A stretch of 64,000 bases of DNA. Origin: Janibacter sp. HTCC2649. GTDB taxonomy: Bacteria; Actinomycetota; Actinomycetes; Actinomycetales; Dermatophilaceae. This document shows, in pieces, positions 25,336 to 34,481 of the stretch. How positions within the stretch are numbered: position 1 is the stretch's first letter; every line of letters starts with the position of its first letter. The translations under genes and the position numbers were made by a program. The DNA lies in assembly GCF_000152705.1 (NCBI RefSeq), contig NZ_CH672413.1, forward strand, positions 2,980,139-3,044,138. Direction: 5' to 3'. The notes under the pieces were generated by a model. The model made no database searches, had not been told where the DNA came from, and saw nothing but the letters and a program-made list of their open reading frames with translations.

Positions 25336-26370
25336 GTGGCAATCCGGATCCCGATGAGTGCAGAACTGTTGGGACGCACCCGATTTGCGGTGTCGCCCGC
25401 CCCGGAGATCCTCTCGGCGCTCGCGTGGCAGGTGAGGCCACGACCACCCCGGCACGTGACTCGGTGGCTGGAGCGGGCAGCGGACGGCGTCGACCCGGCC
25501 CTGCTCACCCTGCTCACCGATCTCGCCGGATCGAGCCGTGCCTATGCGCCGGACTTCCTCACGCCCGCTCCGGCTGGGCGGTCGGTCGGCATCGATGAGC
25601 TCGTCGACGCCATTGCCGCGACCGATGCCGACACGGTCGACTACCACCTCGACATCGGCTTCAACGGACGGCCCGTGCGCCCTGACGTCGTTGTGCAGTT
25701 CGCGAGTGAAGAGGCATACGTGCAGTGGCGTCGGCCGCTGCCGGCCAGCGTCTCCCACCTCCTCCGCCAGGGCCATGGCGTGCTCGCAGAGGCCGCGGCG
25801 GAAGCCATGCGGGCCTGGTTCGACGTCGCCCTGGCGACGGACTGGCCGGACGTGCGGGCCGTGCTCGATGACGACATCGCCTATCGCGGCGATCGCATGG
25901 TCCGGGAAGGGTCGACGGCCCTGCTCGACGACCTCGACCCGTCGATGGCGTGGGACGGCAACGGGGTCGTCCTCGACCGACCGTTCGACGGGGACATCGA
26001 CTGGGAGCACGACGGGTTGCTGCTCCTGCCCTGCTCGAGCCAGCGCGGCGTGATCTTCTCGGCCGAGGATCCCGACCCGCCGCGCGTCACGTATCCCGCG
26101 CGGGGCACGGCGTCGTTGAGCGGTCCGCCCACGGTGTCCGCGCCGCCGGAGCTGCGCGAGCTCATCGGCGAGACGAGGGCCGTCCTGCTCTCCCTGCTCG
26201 CCGAGCCCGGGCCGACGTCACGGCTGGCACGCGCCTCGGGCTGGTCGCAGGCGACGGTGTCCTACCACCTCGGGATCCTGGCGCGATCAGGTCTCGTGGA
26301 GGGGCGTCGGCGCGGTCGCTCGGTGGTCTACTCGCGCACCCAGCGCGGCGACCAGCTCGTCGGGTCCTGA
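25336..26370 (+). CDS. DUF5937/ArsR-type HTH regulator
   Basis: The protein has 344 residues. Residues 1-260 match actinobacterial DUF5937 (GRTRFAVSPAPEILSALAWQ, then PDFLTPAP). A C-terminal ArsR-like winged HTH follows: RAVLLSLLAEPGPTSRLARA, then SQATVSYHLGILARSGLVEG and RRGRSVVYSRT. GTG 25336 is used; ATG 25354 is an alternative. It is divergent from the Tat-signal protein, so it may control that gene. Ligand unknown. Confidence 0.82.
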   Translation: MAIRIPMSAELLGRTRFAVSPAPEILSALAWQVRPRPPRHVTRWLERAADGVDPALLTLLTDLAGSSRAYAPDFLTPAPAGRSVGIDELVDAIAATDADTVDYHLDIGFNGRPVRPDVVVQFASEEAYVQWRRPLPASVSHLLRQGHGVLAEAAAEAMRAWFDVALATDWPDVRAVLDDDIAYRGDRMVREGSTALLDDLDPSMAWDGNGVVLDRPFDGDIDWEHDGLLLLPCSSQRGVIFSAEDPDPPRVTYPARGTASLSGPPTVSAPPELRELIGETRAVLLSLLAEPGPTSRLARASGWSQATVSYHLGILARSGLVEGRRRGRSVVYSRTQRGDQLVGS

Positions 26371-26376
26371 GCCGGC

Positions 26377-26958
26377 TCAGAGGCGAGGCGCGACGAACGC
26401 GGTGACGAAGGCGACGGCAGCGCGGACGTGCTTGGGTGCGTCGAGCCGGTCATCGTCGAGCGCTGCCCGCAGGGTGAGCTCAGTGAGCCCGGCGACGACT
26501 CCCACCGAGTCGGCCACGCTGAGCTCGCGCAGGTGGGGTGTGTTCTCCCGGGCCCTGGCCACGACACTTCGCAGGTAGGCCGCGTGGTGGTCCATGAGCT
26601 CTCGGCGCGCCTCGAGGCCGAGTCGCCCGAGGGAGTGCGCCTCGAGCATGTGGGCGCGGGCGAGCGCCGGAGTGGCCGCGAGGTGGCTCAGGTAGGCCCG
26701 GACGCCGGCCCGGATCTGGTCCCCGATCGGTGCCGATGGGTCGGTGACCACGGCACTGATGGCGGCGAGGAGATCACTGGAGCGGGCGGCATACAGGGCA
26801 AGGAACGCCTCGTCCTTGGTCGCGAAGTGCTCGTAGAAGGTGCGCTTGCTCGTCCCGGCGATGCGGGCGATGTCGGCGACCGTGGTGTTGGCCAGACCCT
26901 GTTCGACGATGGCTTCACCAAGGGCGTCGAGCAGTCGAGTGGCGGCGGGGGAGGTCAT
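26377..26958 (-). CDS. TetR-family transcriptional repressor
   Basis: The protein has 193 residues from ATG 26958. The HTH is LANTTVADIARIAGTSKRTFYEHFATKDEAF, with the usual TetR helix spacing. The rest is helical ligand-binding domain. It is divergent from the YhgE/Pip gene, and two operators of the same sequence (TGGTAC/GTACCA) lie between. It is very likely the repressor of that gene and of itself. The inducing ligand is unknown. Confidence 0.9.
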   Translation of the reverse strand: MTSPAATRLLDALGEAIVEQGLANTTVADIARIAGTSKRTFYEHFATKDEAFLALYAARSSDLLAAISAVVTDPSAPIGDQIRAGVRAYLSHLAATPALARAHMLEAHSLGRLGLEARRELMDHHAAYLRSVVARARENTPHLRELSVADSVGVVAGLTELTLRAALDDDRLDAPKHVRAAVAFVTAFVAPRL

Positions 26959-26960
26959 GC

Positions 26961-26999
26961 TGGTACGGTAACGTACCACAATGGTACGCACAAGTACCA
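26961..26999. promoter_or_regulatory. Two tandem TetR operators
   Basis: TGGTACGGTAACGTACCA (26961-26978) and TGGTACGCACAAGTACCA (26982-26999) are two inverted repeats with the same half-sites, start-to-start 21 bp apart. They occupy the gap between the TetR gene and the YhgE/Pip gene. Two operators one to two helical turns apart fit cooperative TetR-dimer binding. Confidence 0.75.
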
Positions 27000-27037
27000 C
27001 GCCAGCATGGACACCATCGTCAACGTCTGAGGACCCC

Positions 27038-29017
27038 ATGACCGCACTCCGCGTCGCACTGACCGAGCTCCGTCGACTCACCGACACGACCTTCGCCAAG
27101 GTCGCGCTCGCGGCGATGCTCATCGTGCCGTCCCTGTATGCCGGGTTGTACCTCTACGCCAACAAGGACCCCTACGCGAACCTCGAGGGGCTGCCCGCCG
27201 CGGTCGTCGTCGAGGACCGCGGCACCACGCTGGCCGATGGCGAGAAGCTGCAGGTCGGCGACGAGGTGGCCGCCACCCTGCTCAAGGCCCACGACCTCGA
27301 CTGGCACCAGGTCGACCAGGCCGACGCCAAGCACGGCCTCGCCGAGGGCGACTACGCCTTCATCCTCACCGTCCCCGCGACCTTCTCCTCCGACCTTGCC
27401 TCGAGCGCCGACTTCACCCCGCGCCGCGCCAACCTCCAGATCGAGACCAACGACGCGACCAACTACCTCGCCGGCACCATCGCCGAGCGCGTCGTCGACC
27501 AGGTGCAGGTCTCGGTGGCCGAGCAGGTCAGTCGCACGGCGGCGAGCGAGATGCTCGGTGGGCTCACGACGATCCACGCCCAGATCACCGAAGCAGCCAC
27601 CGGCGCCGGGCAGCTGGCCACCGGGATCCACGACGCCCACGTCGGGTCGGGCAAGCTCCGCTCCGGCAGCACGGAGCTCGCCGCCGGCCAGGAACAGCTC
27701 GCTGACGGCACTGCCCAGCTGGCCTCTGGTGCAGGCGACCTGAGCAGCGGGCTCGCGACCCTCGACACCAAGACCGACGCCTTGCCCGGGCAGACCGCCA
27801 AGCTCGCCGACGGCGCCCAGCAGGTCGCCGACGGCAACGCCAAGGTCGCTGCCGCCGGTCAGAAGGCTGCTGCGGCCGGCACCCAGCTCACGAGTGACCT
27901 GAGTGCGTTCGACAAGACCCTGCCGGCCCGGCTCTCTGCCGCAGGCCTGACCGACGAGCAGATCCAGTCCGTCCTTGCCGAGACCGCCAAGCTCCGCACC
28001 CCCGTGGCCGAGGCCAACGCCACGCTCCAGTCGGCGTCCAAGGACCTGACCCGGCTCTCGGCCGGCGCCAACCAGGTTGCGACCGGCGCCGCCCAGCTCG
28101 CCTCGGCATCAACCGAGCTCGAGACCGCCATCGACTCGGCTGCCGCTGGCAGCAAGAAGGTTGCCACCGGAGCCTCCGACCTCAACACCGGCCAGCAGAA
28201 GGCCCTCGCCGGAGCCAACGAGCTTGCCAAGGGTGCAGGCGCACTCGACGACGGGCTCGCCAAGCTCGACACCGGCGCGACCGAGCTGAGCACGTCGCTG
28301 GCCGCCGGCGCGAAACAGATCCCCAACCCGACCGCCGCCCAGCGCAAGGCGGTCGCCCAGACCATCGGCGCTCCCGTCGGCATCACGTCCGAGGCGCTCG
28401 CGAAGGCCGGCTCCTACGGCGCCGGACTCGCTCCCTTCTTCCTCTCACTCGCCCTCTGGATCGGCGGCTTCACCCTCTTCACGCGGGCCCGGCCACTCGT
28501 CGAGGAGGCCATCACCACCAAGTGGGCCGTCGTTCCCGTGGCCTTCGGTGGTTGGCTGGCTCCCGCGATCATCGGCGTCGGCCAGGCCATCCTCACGTGG
28601 GGCATCGTCCGCTTCGCCGTCGGCATCGACCTCGCCCACCCGTGGTGGATGCTCGCCTTCATGGTCCTGGTCTCGATGAGCTTCATGGCGATCATCCACG
28701 GCCTCATGGCCCGACTCGGCGACAGTGGCCAGTTCATCGCGCTCATCCTCATGGTGCTCCAGCTCGTGAGCGCCGGCGGCACGTTCCCGTGGGAGACGCT
28801 GCCCGGGCCGCTGAAGTCGCTCCACCACGTGCTGCCCATGTCGTACTCCGTCGACGGGCTCCGAGCCCTCGCCTATGGCGGACCGGGCATGCACCTCGGC
28901 GTCGACGTGGCTGTGCTCCTCGCCTGGGGTGGCGGGGCGCTGCTCCTCTCCACCGCGGCTGCCCGACGCATCCACCTCCGCAACCGCTCGTTGCCGGCTG
29001 AACCCGTCCCCGCATGA
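27038..29017 (+). CDS. YhgE/Pip-type membrane protein (ESX/phage-infection family)
   Basis: The protein has 659 residues. ALRVALTELRRLTDTTFAKV leads into a first membrane helix (VALAAMLIVPSLYAGLYLYA). A large external domain follows, with about 300 residues of repeated heptad-like segments (LATGI, LADGTAQLASGAGDLSSGL, VADGNAKVAAAG). Five or six further helices begin at AGLAPFFLSLALWIGGFTLF. The family includes B. subtilis YhgE and Lactococcus Pip, and ABC-2-type exporters are fold relatives. ATG 27038 is used, with GAGGA before it. It is regulated by the divergent TetR gene and coupled (ATGA) to the DUF4185 lipoprotein. Confidence 0.88.
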   Translation: MTALRVALTELRRLTDTTFAKVALAAMLIVPSLYAGLYLYANKDPYANLEGLPAAVVVEDRGTTLADGEKLQVGDEVAATLLKAHDLDWHQVDQADAKHGLAEGDYAFILTVPATFSSDLASSADFTPRRANLQIETNDATNYLAGTIAERVVDQVQVSVAEQVSRTAASEMLGGLTTIHAQITEAATGAGQLATGIHDAHVGSGKLRSGSTELAAGQEQLADGTAQLASGAGDLSSGLATLDTKTDALPGQTAKLADGAQQVADGNAKVAAAGQKAAAAGTQLTSDLSAFDKTLPARLSAAGLTDEQIQSVLAETAKLRTPVAEANATLQSASKDLTRLSAGANQVATGAAQLASASTELETAIDSAAAGSKKVATGASDLNTGQQKALAGANELAKGAGALDDGLAKLDTGATELSTSLAAGAKQIPNPTAAQRKAVAQTIGAPVGITSEALAKAGSYGAGLAPFFLSLALWIGGFTLFTRARPLVEEAITTKWAVVPVAFGGWLAPAIIGVGQAILTWGIVRFAVGIDLAHPWWMLAFMVLVSMSFMAIIHGLMARLGDSGQFIALILMVLQLVSAGGTFPWETLPGPLKSLHHVLPMSYSVDGLRALAYGGPGMHLGVDVAVLLAWGGGALLLSTAAARRIHLRNRSLPAEPVPA

Positions 29018-30195
29018 GACGACGCCGGTATGCCGCCGCTGCCGCGACTGCCGCTGTCACCTCCGCGGCGCTCGTCGTCGGCGGATGCTCCGCCCTGCCC
29101 GGCCGGTCGAGCAGCGGGACGGGAGAGGACTCGGAAGGCGAGCGGGCGGCATACACGATGTCGGTGGACTGTCCCGCTCCTCCGGCGGAGGGGGCGATCA
29201 AGCCGACGGTCGCCCAGCTGAATTCTGTTGTGTCGCAGGCGGATCTGACCTACTGGCAGGCGGGCGACATCGGCGCGAGTGCCCGCCTCAAGGACGGGCG
29301 GCTGGTGTGGATCTTCGGTGACACGATCCGGCGCTCGGGTGTCGGGCCGGGCCTGGTCGCCAACTCGATGCTCGTCACGTCGGGGCTGTGCCTCAGCCAG
29401 CTCATGGCGACGGCGCGCGGCCCGATCATCCCCGACGTCGCACCAGGGATCGTGCGCTGGCCGATGTCGGTGACCGTCGTCGAGGACGCCGGCGTCGAGA
29501 AGATCGTCATCTTCACCGCTCGGATTCGCAGGAGCACCACCGCCGACACGTGGGACTTCCGCTATCTCGGATCTGATGCCGTGACGTTCACCGTCGAGTC
29601 GGGGAGGGCGCCGCAGCTCGACGAGATCCTGACCCTCACGCCCGACGTCGAGAGCGCGAGCCAGGTCAACTGGGGTTCGGCGTCGATGGTGTCTGGCGGC
29701 TACATCTACGTCTACGGGACCGAGCTGCCGAAGGGGTCGGCATTCGGGCGCTCGCTCCGGGTCGGTCGCAGTGCCGTCGCGACCGCGGACGACAGGGGCA
29801 CGTGGCAGTTCTGGAACGGCTCGATCTGGCAGGCCGACCCGGGCAAGGCGACGCCGGTCATCGCCGCCGACGGTGGGGTGTCACAGACCCTGTCGGTGGA
29901 CGAGATCGACGGGGAGTTCGTGGCGGTGTCGAAGAAGGACGGCGACCTCGGTTCGACGGTCGCGACCTGGACTGCTCCGACGCCGATCGGGCCGTGGGAG
30001 CGCAGTGCTGCCCTGGAGGCTCCGTTCCTCACGGGCAAGGACGAGTTCGCCTATGCGCCGCTCGCGCACCCGGAGGTCCCCCTGGCCGACGGCAAGCTGC
30101 TCGTGTCGATCTCGCGCAACACGACCGACCTGGCCCGGCTCAGGAAGAACCCGGTCATCGGCCGGCCGAAGTTCGCCGAGATCACCCGACCCTGA
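29014..30195 (+). CDS. DUF4185-like secreted lipoprotein
   Basis: The protein has 393 residues. The signal peptide has basic residues at 2-5 and a lipobox LVVGGC with lipid-modified Cys25. The mature protein shows beta-propeller-like repeats (LKDGRLVWIFGDTIRRSGV, VNWGSASMVSGGYIYVYG, LGSTVATWTAPTPIGPWERS) typical of DUF4185 and glycosidase-like five-blade propellers. A surface carbohydrate-binding or hydrolase role is possible but not shown. It overlaps the YhgE gene by four bases and shares its TetR control. A perfect 27-bp palindrome follows it. Confidence 0.78.
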   Translation: MRRRRYAAAAATAAVTSAALVVGGCSALPGRSSSGTGEDSEGERAAYTMSVDCPAPPAEGAIKPTVAQLNSVVSQADLTYWQAGDIGASARLKDGRLVWIFGDTIRRSGVGPGLVANSMLVTSGLCLSQLMATARGPIIPDVAPGIVRWPMSVTVVEDAGVEKIVIFTARIRRSTTADTWDFRYLGSDAVTFTVESGRAPQLDEILTLTPDVESASQVNWGSASMVSGGYIYVYGTELPKGSAFGRSLRVGRSAVATADDRGTWQFWNGSIWQADPGKATPVIAADGGVSQTLSVDEIDGEFVAVSKKDGDLGSTVATWTAPTPIGPWERSAALEAPFLTGKDEFAYAPLAHPEVPLADGKLLVSISRNTTDLARLRKNPVIGRPKFAEITRP

Positions 30196-30198
30196 AAC

Positions 30199-30271
30199 CG
30201 ACTTCGTGCCCCAAACGGACACGTCCGTCGGCCGCACCTCCTTCGACGTGTCCGTTTGGGGCACGAAGTCG
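30199..30271. repeat. Long perfect palindrome, repeat family B, full copy
   Basis: CGACTTCGTGCCCCAAACGG followed by ACACGTC (30199-30225) has an exact 27-base reverse complement at 30245-30271, with a 19-base loop. It lies between the lipoprotein gene and the convergent quinone reductase gene. A half-copy occurs at 7771-7798, and related direct copies lie at 37438-37576. It probably works as a bidirectional terminator, but it is also a dispersed repeat. Confidence 0.85.
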
Positions 30272-30283
30272 AAAATTGGGGGG

Positions 30284-31249
30284 TCAGGGGGTGAGGAGGA
30301 TCTTGCCGGTGGCGCGGCGCTCGTCGATGTCGAGCAGGGCGGCGCCGATCTCGCCGAGGTCACGCACCTCGCCGATCACCGGGTCGAGCTGGCCCGCCTC
30401 GAGGAGCGGAACGAGGTCGTCCCACTGCTTGCGGATGTAGCCGGGTCGCCCCGTCCAGAACGCGCCCCAGCCGACACCGACCACGTCAATGTTGTTGAGC
30501 AGCAACCGATTGACCTTGACCTCGGGGATCGATCCCGCGGTGAAGCCGATGACGAGCAGCCGTCCCAAGGGCGCCAGAGATCGCAGCGAGTCCGTGAAGC
30601 GGTCGCCGCCGACCGGGTCCACGACGATGTCGACGCCATGCCCTGAGGTGAGCTCGGCGACCGCGTTCTTGAAGCCCTCGGCGAGCACGACCTCGTCCGC
30701 CCCCGCCTGACGCGCGACGTCCGCCTTCGCGTCATCCGACACCACGGCATACACGGTGGCACCCCACGCCTTGGCGAGCTGGATCGCGGCGGTGCCGATG
30801 CCGCCGGCGGCGCCGTGGACGAGGACCTTCTCACCCTCGGCGAGGCGTCCACGCTGGCGCAGCGCGAAGTGGCAGGTGAGGTAGTTCATCGGCAAGGCCG
30901 CGCCCTGCTCGAAGGTCACGTTCTCGGGCAGGGGGAAGACGAAGGCCGGATCGCACACGACCTGTTCGGCGAACCCGCCGAGGAACGGGAAGGCGGCCAC
31001 GCGGTCACCGACCTCAAGTCCGCTTCCAGCCGGCGCGACCCGCACCACACCCGCGACCTCGGCGCCCGGGACGAAGGGCGGGGGAGGCTTCATCTGGTAC
31101 TCGCCGCGGGAGAGCAACACGTCCGGGAACGAGACACCGGCCGCTGCGACATCGATCAGGACCTGCCCGTCCGGCACGTCGGGGGAGGGGACGTCGACGA
31201 CCTCCACGGCGTCGGGTCCGTCGAGCCGGGTCACCTGGGCTGCACGCAT
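30284..31249 (-). CDS. NADPH:quinone oxidoreductase-like MDR protein
   Basis: The protein has 321 residues. It is a zinc-free medium-chain dehydrogenase/reductase: no structural Cys quartet is present. FVPGAEVAGVVRVAPAGSG is the GroES-like part, VLVHGAAGGIGTAAIQLAKA (about 140-160) is the nucleotide-binding loop with the GxxGxG motif, and LLLNNIDVVGVGWGAFW follows. Members reduce quinones or alpha,beta-unsaturated carbonyls. It is a single gene, convergent to the lipoprotein, with a palindrome between. Substrate not defined. Confidence 0.87.
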   Translation of the reverse strand: MRAAQVTRLDGPDAVEVVDVPSPDVPDGQVLIDVAAAGVSFPDVLLSRGEYQMKPPPPFVPGAEVAGVVRVAPAGSGLEVGDRVAAFPFLGGFAEQVVCDPAFVFPLPENVTFEQGAALPMNYLTCHFALRQRGRLAEGEKVLVHGAAGGIGTAAIQLAKAWGATVYAVVSDDAKADVARQAGADEVVLAEGFKNAVAELTSGHGVDIVVDPVGGDRFTDSLRSLAPLGRLLVIGFTAGSIPEVKVNRLLLNNIDVVGVGWGAFWTGRPGYIRKQWDDLVPLLEAGQLDPVIGEVRDLGEIGAALLDIDERRATGKILLTP

Positions 31250-31291
31250 GCTGGCGATCCTAGGGCGACAGCCAACCTGTGGGGAGACGAC

Positions 31292-31325
31292 GAGGGCTCA
31301 CCGTCAGCCGGAGCGGTGAGCCCTC
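31292..31325. other. Perfect 12-bp stem-loop in a divergent intergenic region
   Basis: GAGGGCTCACCG (31292-31303) and CGGTGAGCCCTC (31314-31325) flank a 10-base loop. It looks like an intrinsic terminator, but the genes on both sides point away from it. The 206-bp gap shows no supportable coding frame, so the structure could belong to an unannotated small RNA or mRNA leader. Confidence 0.6.
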
Positions 31326-31455
31326 GCCGGTCTTCCCTGGCATCGGCCTCGAGGCCCGTTGGTGCAGGTCACGAGGCTTGCGATCGTCACCGAACGTAAG
31401 GCCGGGTTCCCCGAACCGTCCAACGAAACTTGCTGAACGGTGGTGAGATGCATTC

Positions 31456-32397
31456 ATGAACCTCGATCAGGTTCGCGCTCTTGCAGCCATCGTGGACTCC
31501 GGCAGCTTCGAATCGGCCGCCCGGACGCTGCACCTCACCCCTTCGGCGGTCAGCCAGCGGGTTCGAGCGCTCGAGTCGAGCGTGGGTCAGGTCGTCGTGC
31601 GTCGCGCGCACCCGTGCACCGCGACCGAGGCCGGGGCCGTGCTGGTGCGCCTCGCCCGCCAGGTCGAGCTGCTCGAGGAGGAGTCGCACGACCTCCTCGG
31701 GATGACGCGCGAGGCGCCCGTTGCCCTCCGCATGGCCATCAACGCCGACTCCCTCGACACCTGGCTCGTGAGGCTGCTCGAGGCCGCTGCCGGTTGGACC
31801 GACACGCGGCTGCGCTTCTCCATCGCCGACGAGCACCACACCCTGGCCCTGCTTCGCGAGGGCGAGGTCGCCGCCGTGGTCGCCGCCGAGTCTGAACCGG
31901 TCCCCGGGTGTCGGTCGTTCCCCCTCGGCGTCATGCGCTACCTCCCGGTCGCGTCGCCGTCGCTGGCCGCCCGGTTCACCCTGCCCGGTGGGGCCATCGA
32001 CTGGGAGGAGATGCCCGTCCTGGGCTATGGCGACCATGACGACGCGCAGGGTCAGTTCCTGGCAGCGCGTGGTTGGTCGACGGCATCCCCGGCCTCGCAG
32101 ATTCCGTCTGCGATGGGGCTGAGGGCAGCACTCCTTGCCGGGATGGGATGGCTGCTCGTCCCCGAGTCGAGCGTGGGGGATGACCTCGCGGAGGGCCGGG
32201 TCGTCACCCTCACCGACGAGGTCGTTGATGTCGGCCTGCACTGGCACGTCTGGAAGGTCCCGTCGCACCGCCTCGAACGCCTCAACGACGCCGTCGTCGA
32301 GGCCGCCAGGGTGGGCCTGCGTCCCCTCCGGGCAGGGGTCCACGCTCCCCCTTCCCTGCCCTCCCGTCCGCTCGTCGGCGCGCATGAGGGAATGTGA
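31456..32397 (+). CDS. LysR-family regulator, ArgP/LysG type
   Basis: The protein has 313 residues. The HTH MNLDQVRALAAIVDSGSFES, then LTPSAVSQRVRALESSVGQV, is characteristic of ArgP/LysG proteins. The effector domain starts near 85 (VALRMAINADSLDTWLVRL), and PVLGYGDHDDAQGQFLA is typical. ArgP relatives normally sense lysine or arginine and control the exporter LysE. Here the next gene is an MFS exporter, so the regulator may control that transporter. Confidence 0.88.
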   Translation: MNLDQVRALAAIVDSGSFESAARTLHLTPSAVSQRVRALESSVGQVVVRRAHPCTATEAGAVLVRLARQVELLEEESHDLLGMTREAPVALRMAINADSLDTWLVRLLEAAAGWTDTRLRFSIADEHHTLALLREGEVAAVVAAESEPVPGCRSFPLGVMRYLPVASPSLAARFTLPGGAIDWEEMPVLGYGDHDDAQGQFLAARGWSTASPASQIPSAMGLRAALLAGMGWLLVPESSVGDDLAEGRVVTLTDEVVDVGLHWHVWKVPSHRLERLNDAVVEAARVGLRPLRAGVHAPPSLPSRPLVGAHEGM

Positions 32398-32422
32398 CGC
32401 CCGCCTCGTAGATTGAGTCTTC

Positions 32423-33604
32423 GTGCCCCCTCCTCGTCATGCCCTCCTTGCCACCATCGCGCTCGTCGTCGGTGGCTTCGCCATCGGCACGACCGAGTTC
32501 GTCACGATGGGCCTGTTGCCCGACATCGCCGAAGGCGTCTCCGTCTCGATCCCGACGGCGGGCCACAGCATTTCGGCGTATGCCGCGGGCGTCGTCGTGG
32601 GTGCCCCGCTCCTCGCGATGCTCGGGGCCACATGGCCGCGCAAGGCCCTGCTCATCGGGCTCACCGTCGCCTTCGTCATCGGCAACATCGGGACCGCCCT
32701 GGCCCCGGACTACAACTGGCTCCTCGTGGCTCGTTTCGTTGCAGGTATGCCGCACGGGGCCTTTTTCGGAGTGGCCGCACTTGTCGCTGTGGACCTGGCC
32801 GCGAAGGGTCAGGCGGGGCGCGCCGTCAGTCGCGTCATGCTCGGCATCCCGATCGCCAACGTTGCCGGCGTGCCGGGCGCGACCTGGCTCGGGCAGAACT
32901 ATGGCTGGCGCACGGCCTACTGGCTCGTGGCCGTGCTCGGCCTCGTGACGATCGGCCTGCTCATCGCCTACATCCCGCACATCGAGCGCAACCTCGCGAG
33001 CACGATCAAGAGCGAGCTCAAGGGCTTCGCGACGACCCAGGTGGCGCTCACCCTCCTCGTCGGGGCGATCGGCTTCGGCGGCATGTTCGCGATGGCGAGC
33101 TACATCGCGCCGACGGTCACCGACGTCACCGGGCTCGACGCCAGCGCGGTCCCGATCTTCCTGCTTGCGGCCGGCATCGGTGGGCTCGTCGGCACCCCGC
33201 TCGCCGGTCGGTTGGCGGAGTGGTCGGTCCTGCGCTCCATCACCATCGGCTGCGTCGGCATGGGGATCAACCTCGTCGCGTTCGCCCTCACCGCCCAGTG
33301 GTGGCCGACGGCGATCTTCTTCTACTTCCTCTCGTCGGTGCTCGCCGGAATCCTCGTTGTCAACCTCCAGCTGCGGCTCATGCAGGTCGCCGGCCAGGCG
33401 CAGACCCTCGCCGCCGCCAGCAACCACGCCGCCCTCAACACCGCCAACGCACTCGGTGCGTGGCTCGGTGGCATCGTCATCGCCAACGGACTGGGCTACA
33501 CCGCACCGAGCTGGGTGGGTGCCGGTCTGTCCGTCCTGGGCGCTGGCGTCCTCGGCCTGAGCCTGCTCAAGCACCGCGCCGACACCCGCCCTGCCACCGC
33601 CTGA
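32423..33604 (+). CDS. MFS transporter, DHA1 (AraJ-like)
   Basis: The protein has 393 residues and 12 predicted helices. The start ALLATIALVVGGFAIGTTEF is followed by VTMGLLPDIAEGV, typical of the AraJ/YdhP sugar-efflux or multidrug family, and GWRTAYWLVAVLGLVTIGLL is another diagnostic stretch. The GTG at 32423 lies 25 bp after the ArgP-like stop, so the two may form one unit. The substrate is unknown; amino-acid or drug export is plausible from the regulator. Confidence 0.9.
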   Translation: MPPPRHALLATIALVVGGFAIGTTEFVTMGLLPDIAEGVSVSIPTAGHSISAYAAGVVVGAPLLAMLGATWPRKALLIGLTVAFVIGNIGTALAPDYNWLLVARFVAGMPHGAFFGVAALVAVDLAAKGQAGRAVSRVMLGIPIANVAGVPGATWLGQNYGWRTAYWLVAVLGLVTIGLLIAYIPHIERNLASTIKSELKGFATTQVALTLLVGAIGFGGMFAMASYIAPTVTDVTGLDASAVPIFLLAAGIGGLVGTPLAGRLAEWSVLRSITIGCVGMGINLVAFALTAQWWPTAIFFYFLSSVLAGILVVNLQLRLMQVAGQAQTLAAASNHAALNTANALGAWLGGIVIANGLGYTAPSWVGAGLSVLGAGVLGLSLLKHRADTRPATA

Positions 33605-33608
33605 GTCG

Positions 33609-34481
33609 ATGACTCCCGTGCAGCCGAGTCGAATCGTGTCGTTGCTGCCGTCGACGACGGAGATCCTCTTCGCCATCGGCGCGGGTGACGCCGTCGTCGG
33701 GGTGACGTTCGAGTGTGACTACCCGGAGCAGGCTCGAAGCCGTCGGATCGTGTCGACATCGGCCATGCCAGAGGGGCTGTCGCCGGCTGGGATTGACGCG
33801 TTCGTCGTCGATGCGGTCACCCGTGGTGAGGACCTGTACCACCTGGACGCCGGAGCCCTGGCGGACCTCGATGCCGACCTCGTCGTGACCCAGGACCTGT
33901 GCGCGGTGTGTGCGATCGACGTGACGCTGGTGGACGAGGCTCTCGCCCATCTGGGGTGCACCGCGGACGTCCTGACCTTCGACCCACACACTCTCGATGA
34001 GGTGTTCGCCTCGATCGTGGAGCTGGGTCGGGCGACCGGCCACGAGGCGTCAGCGCAGGCGTTGGTCAGCGGGCAGCGCACGCGCCTCGACGCAGTGCGC
34101 TCGCGGGTGGCCGGGCGGCGCCGGCCCAGGGTGATGTTCCTCGAGTGGACCGACCCGCCGTATGCGCCGGGCCACTGGATCCCCGAGATGATCTCGATCG
34201 CTGGTGGTGAACCCGTGCTCGCCCGGCCGGGCGCGAAGTCGACCCGGGTGACGTGGGAGTCGATCGAGGCCGCCGCACCCGAGGTGTTCGTGGTCGCTCC
34301 CTGCGGATTCGACCGGTCGGGCGCCCAGGGCATCGCTGACGCGCTTGATCTGCCCGGGCTCGTGCACGCGGTCGACGCCGACGCGTCGTGGGCTCGGCCG
34401 GGCACCCGCCTCGTGGATGGTGTCGAGGAACTGGCGGCCCTCCTCCACGGTCCGGCCTCGGGCCTAGAGTTCGGGGCATGA
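33609..34481 (+). CDS. Cobalamin-binding (BtuF-like) protein without signal peptide
   Basis: The protein has 290 residues. SRIVSLLPSTTEILFAIGAG, ECDYPEQARSRRIVS and VMFLEWTDPPYAPGHWIPEM are all typical of periplasmic-binding-protein-like BtuF proteins. There is no signal peptide or lipobox, so it is probably cytoplasmic or secreted in another way. No BtuCD genes are adjacent. The stop overlaps the start of the enoyl-CoA hydratase (ATGA), which suggests co-expression. A role other than transport is possible. Confidence 0.83.
   Translation: MTPVQPSRIVSLLPSTTEILFAIGAGDAVVGVTFECDYPEQARSRRIVSTSAMPEGLSPAGIDAFVVDAVTRGEDLYHLDAGALADLDADLVVTQDLCAVCAIDVTLVDEALAHLGCTADVLTFDPHTLDEVFASIVELGRATGHEASAQALVSGQRTRLDAVRSRVAGRRRPRVMFLEWTDPPYAPGHWIPEMISIAGGEPVLARPGAKSTRVTWESIEAAAPEVFVVAPCGFDRSGAQGIADALDLPGLVHAVDADASWARPGTRLVDGVEELAALLHGPASGLEFGA

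Noticed and set aside
32419-32432. Another copy of repeat family B at the MFS gene start (TCTTCGTGCCCC)
   Set aside because: Only the first part of the core matches and the ACGGACA half is missing; it includes the GTG start codon, so chance is likely.
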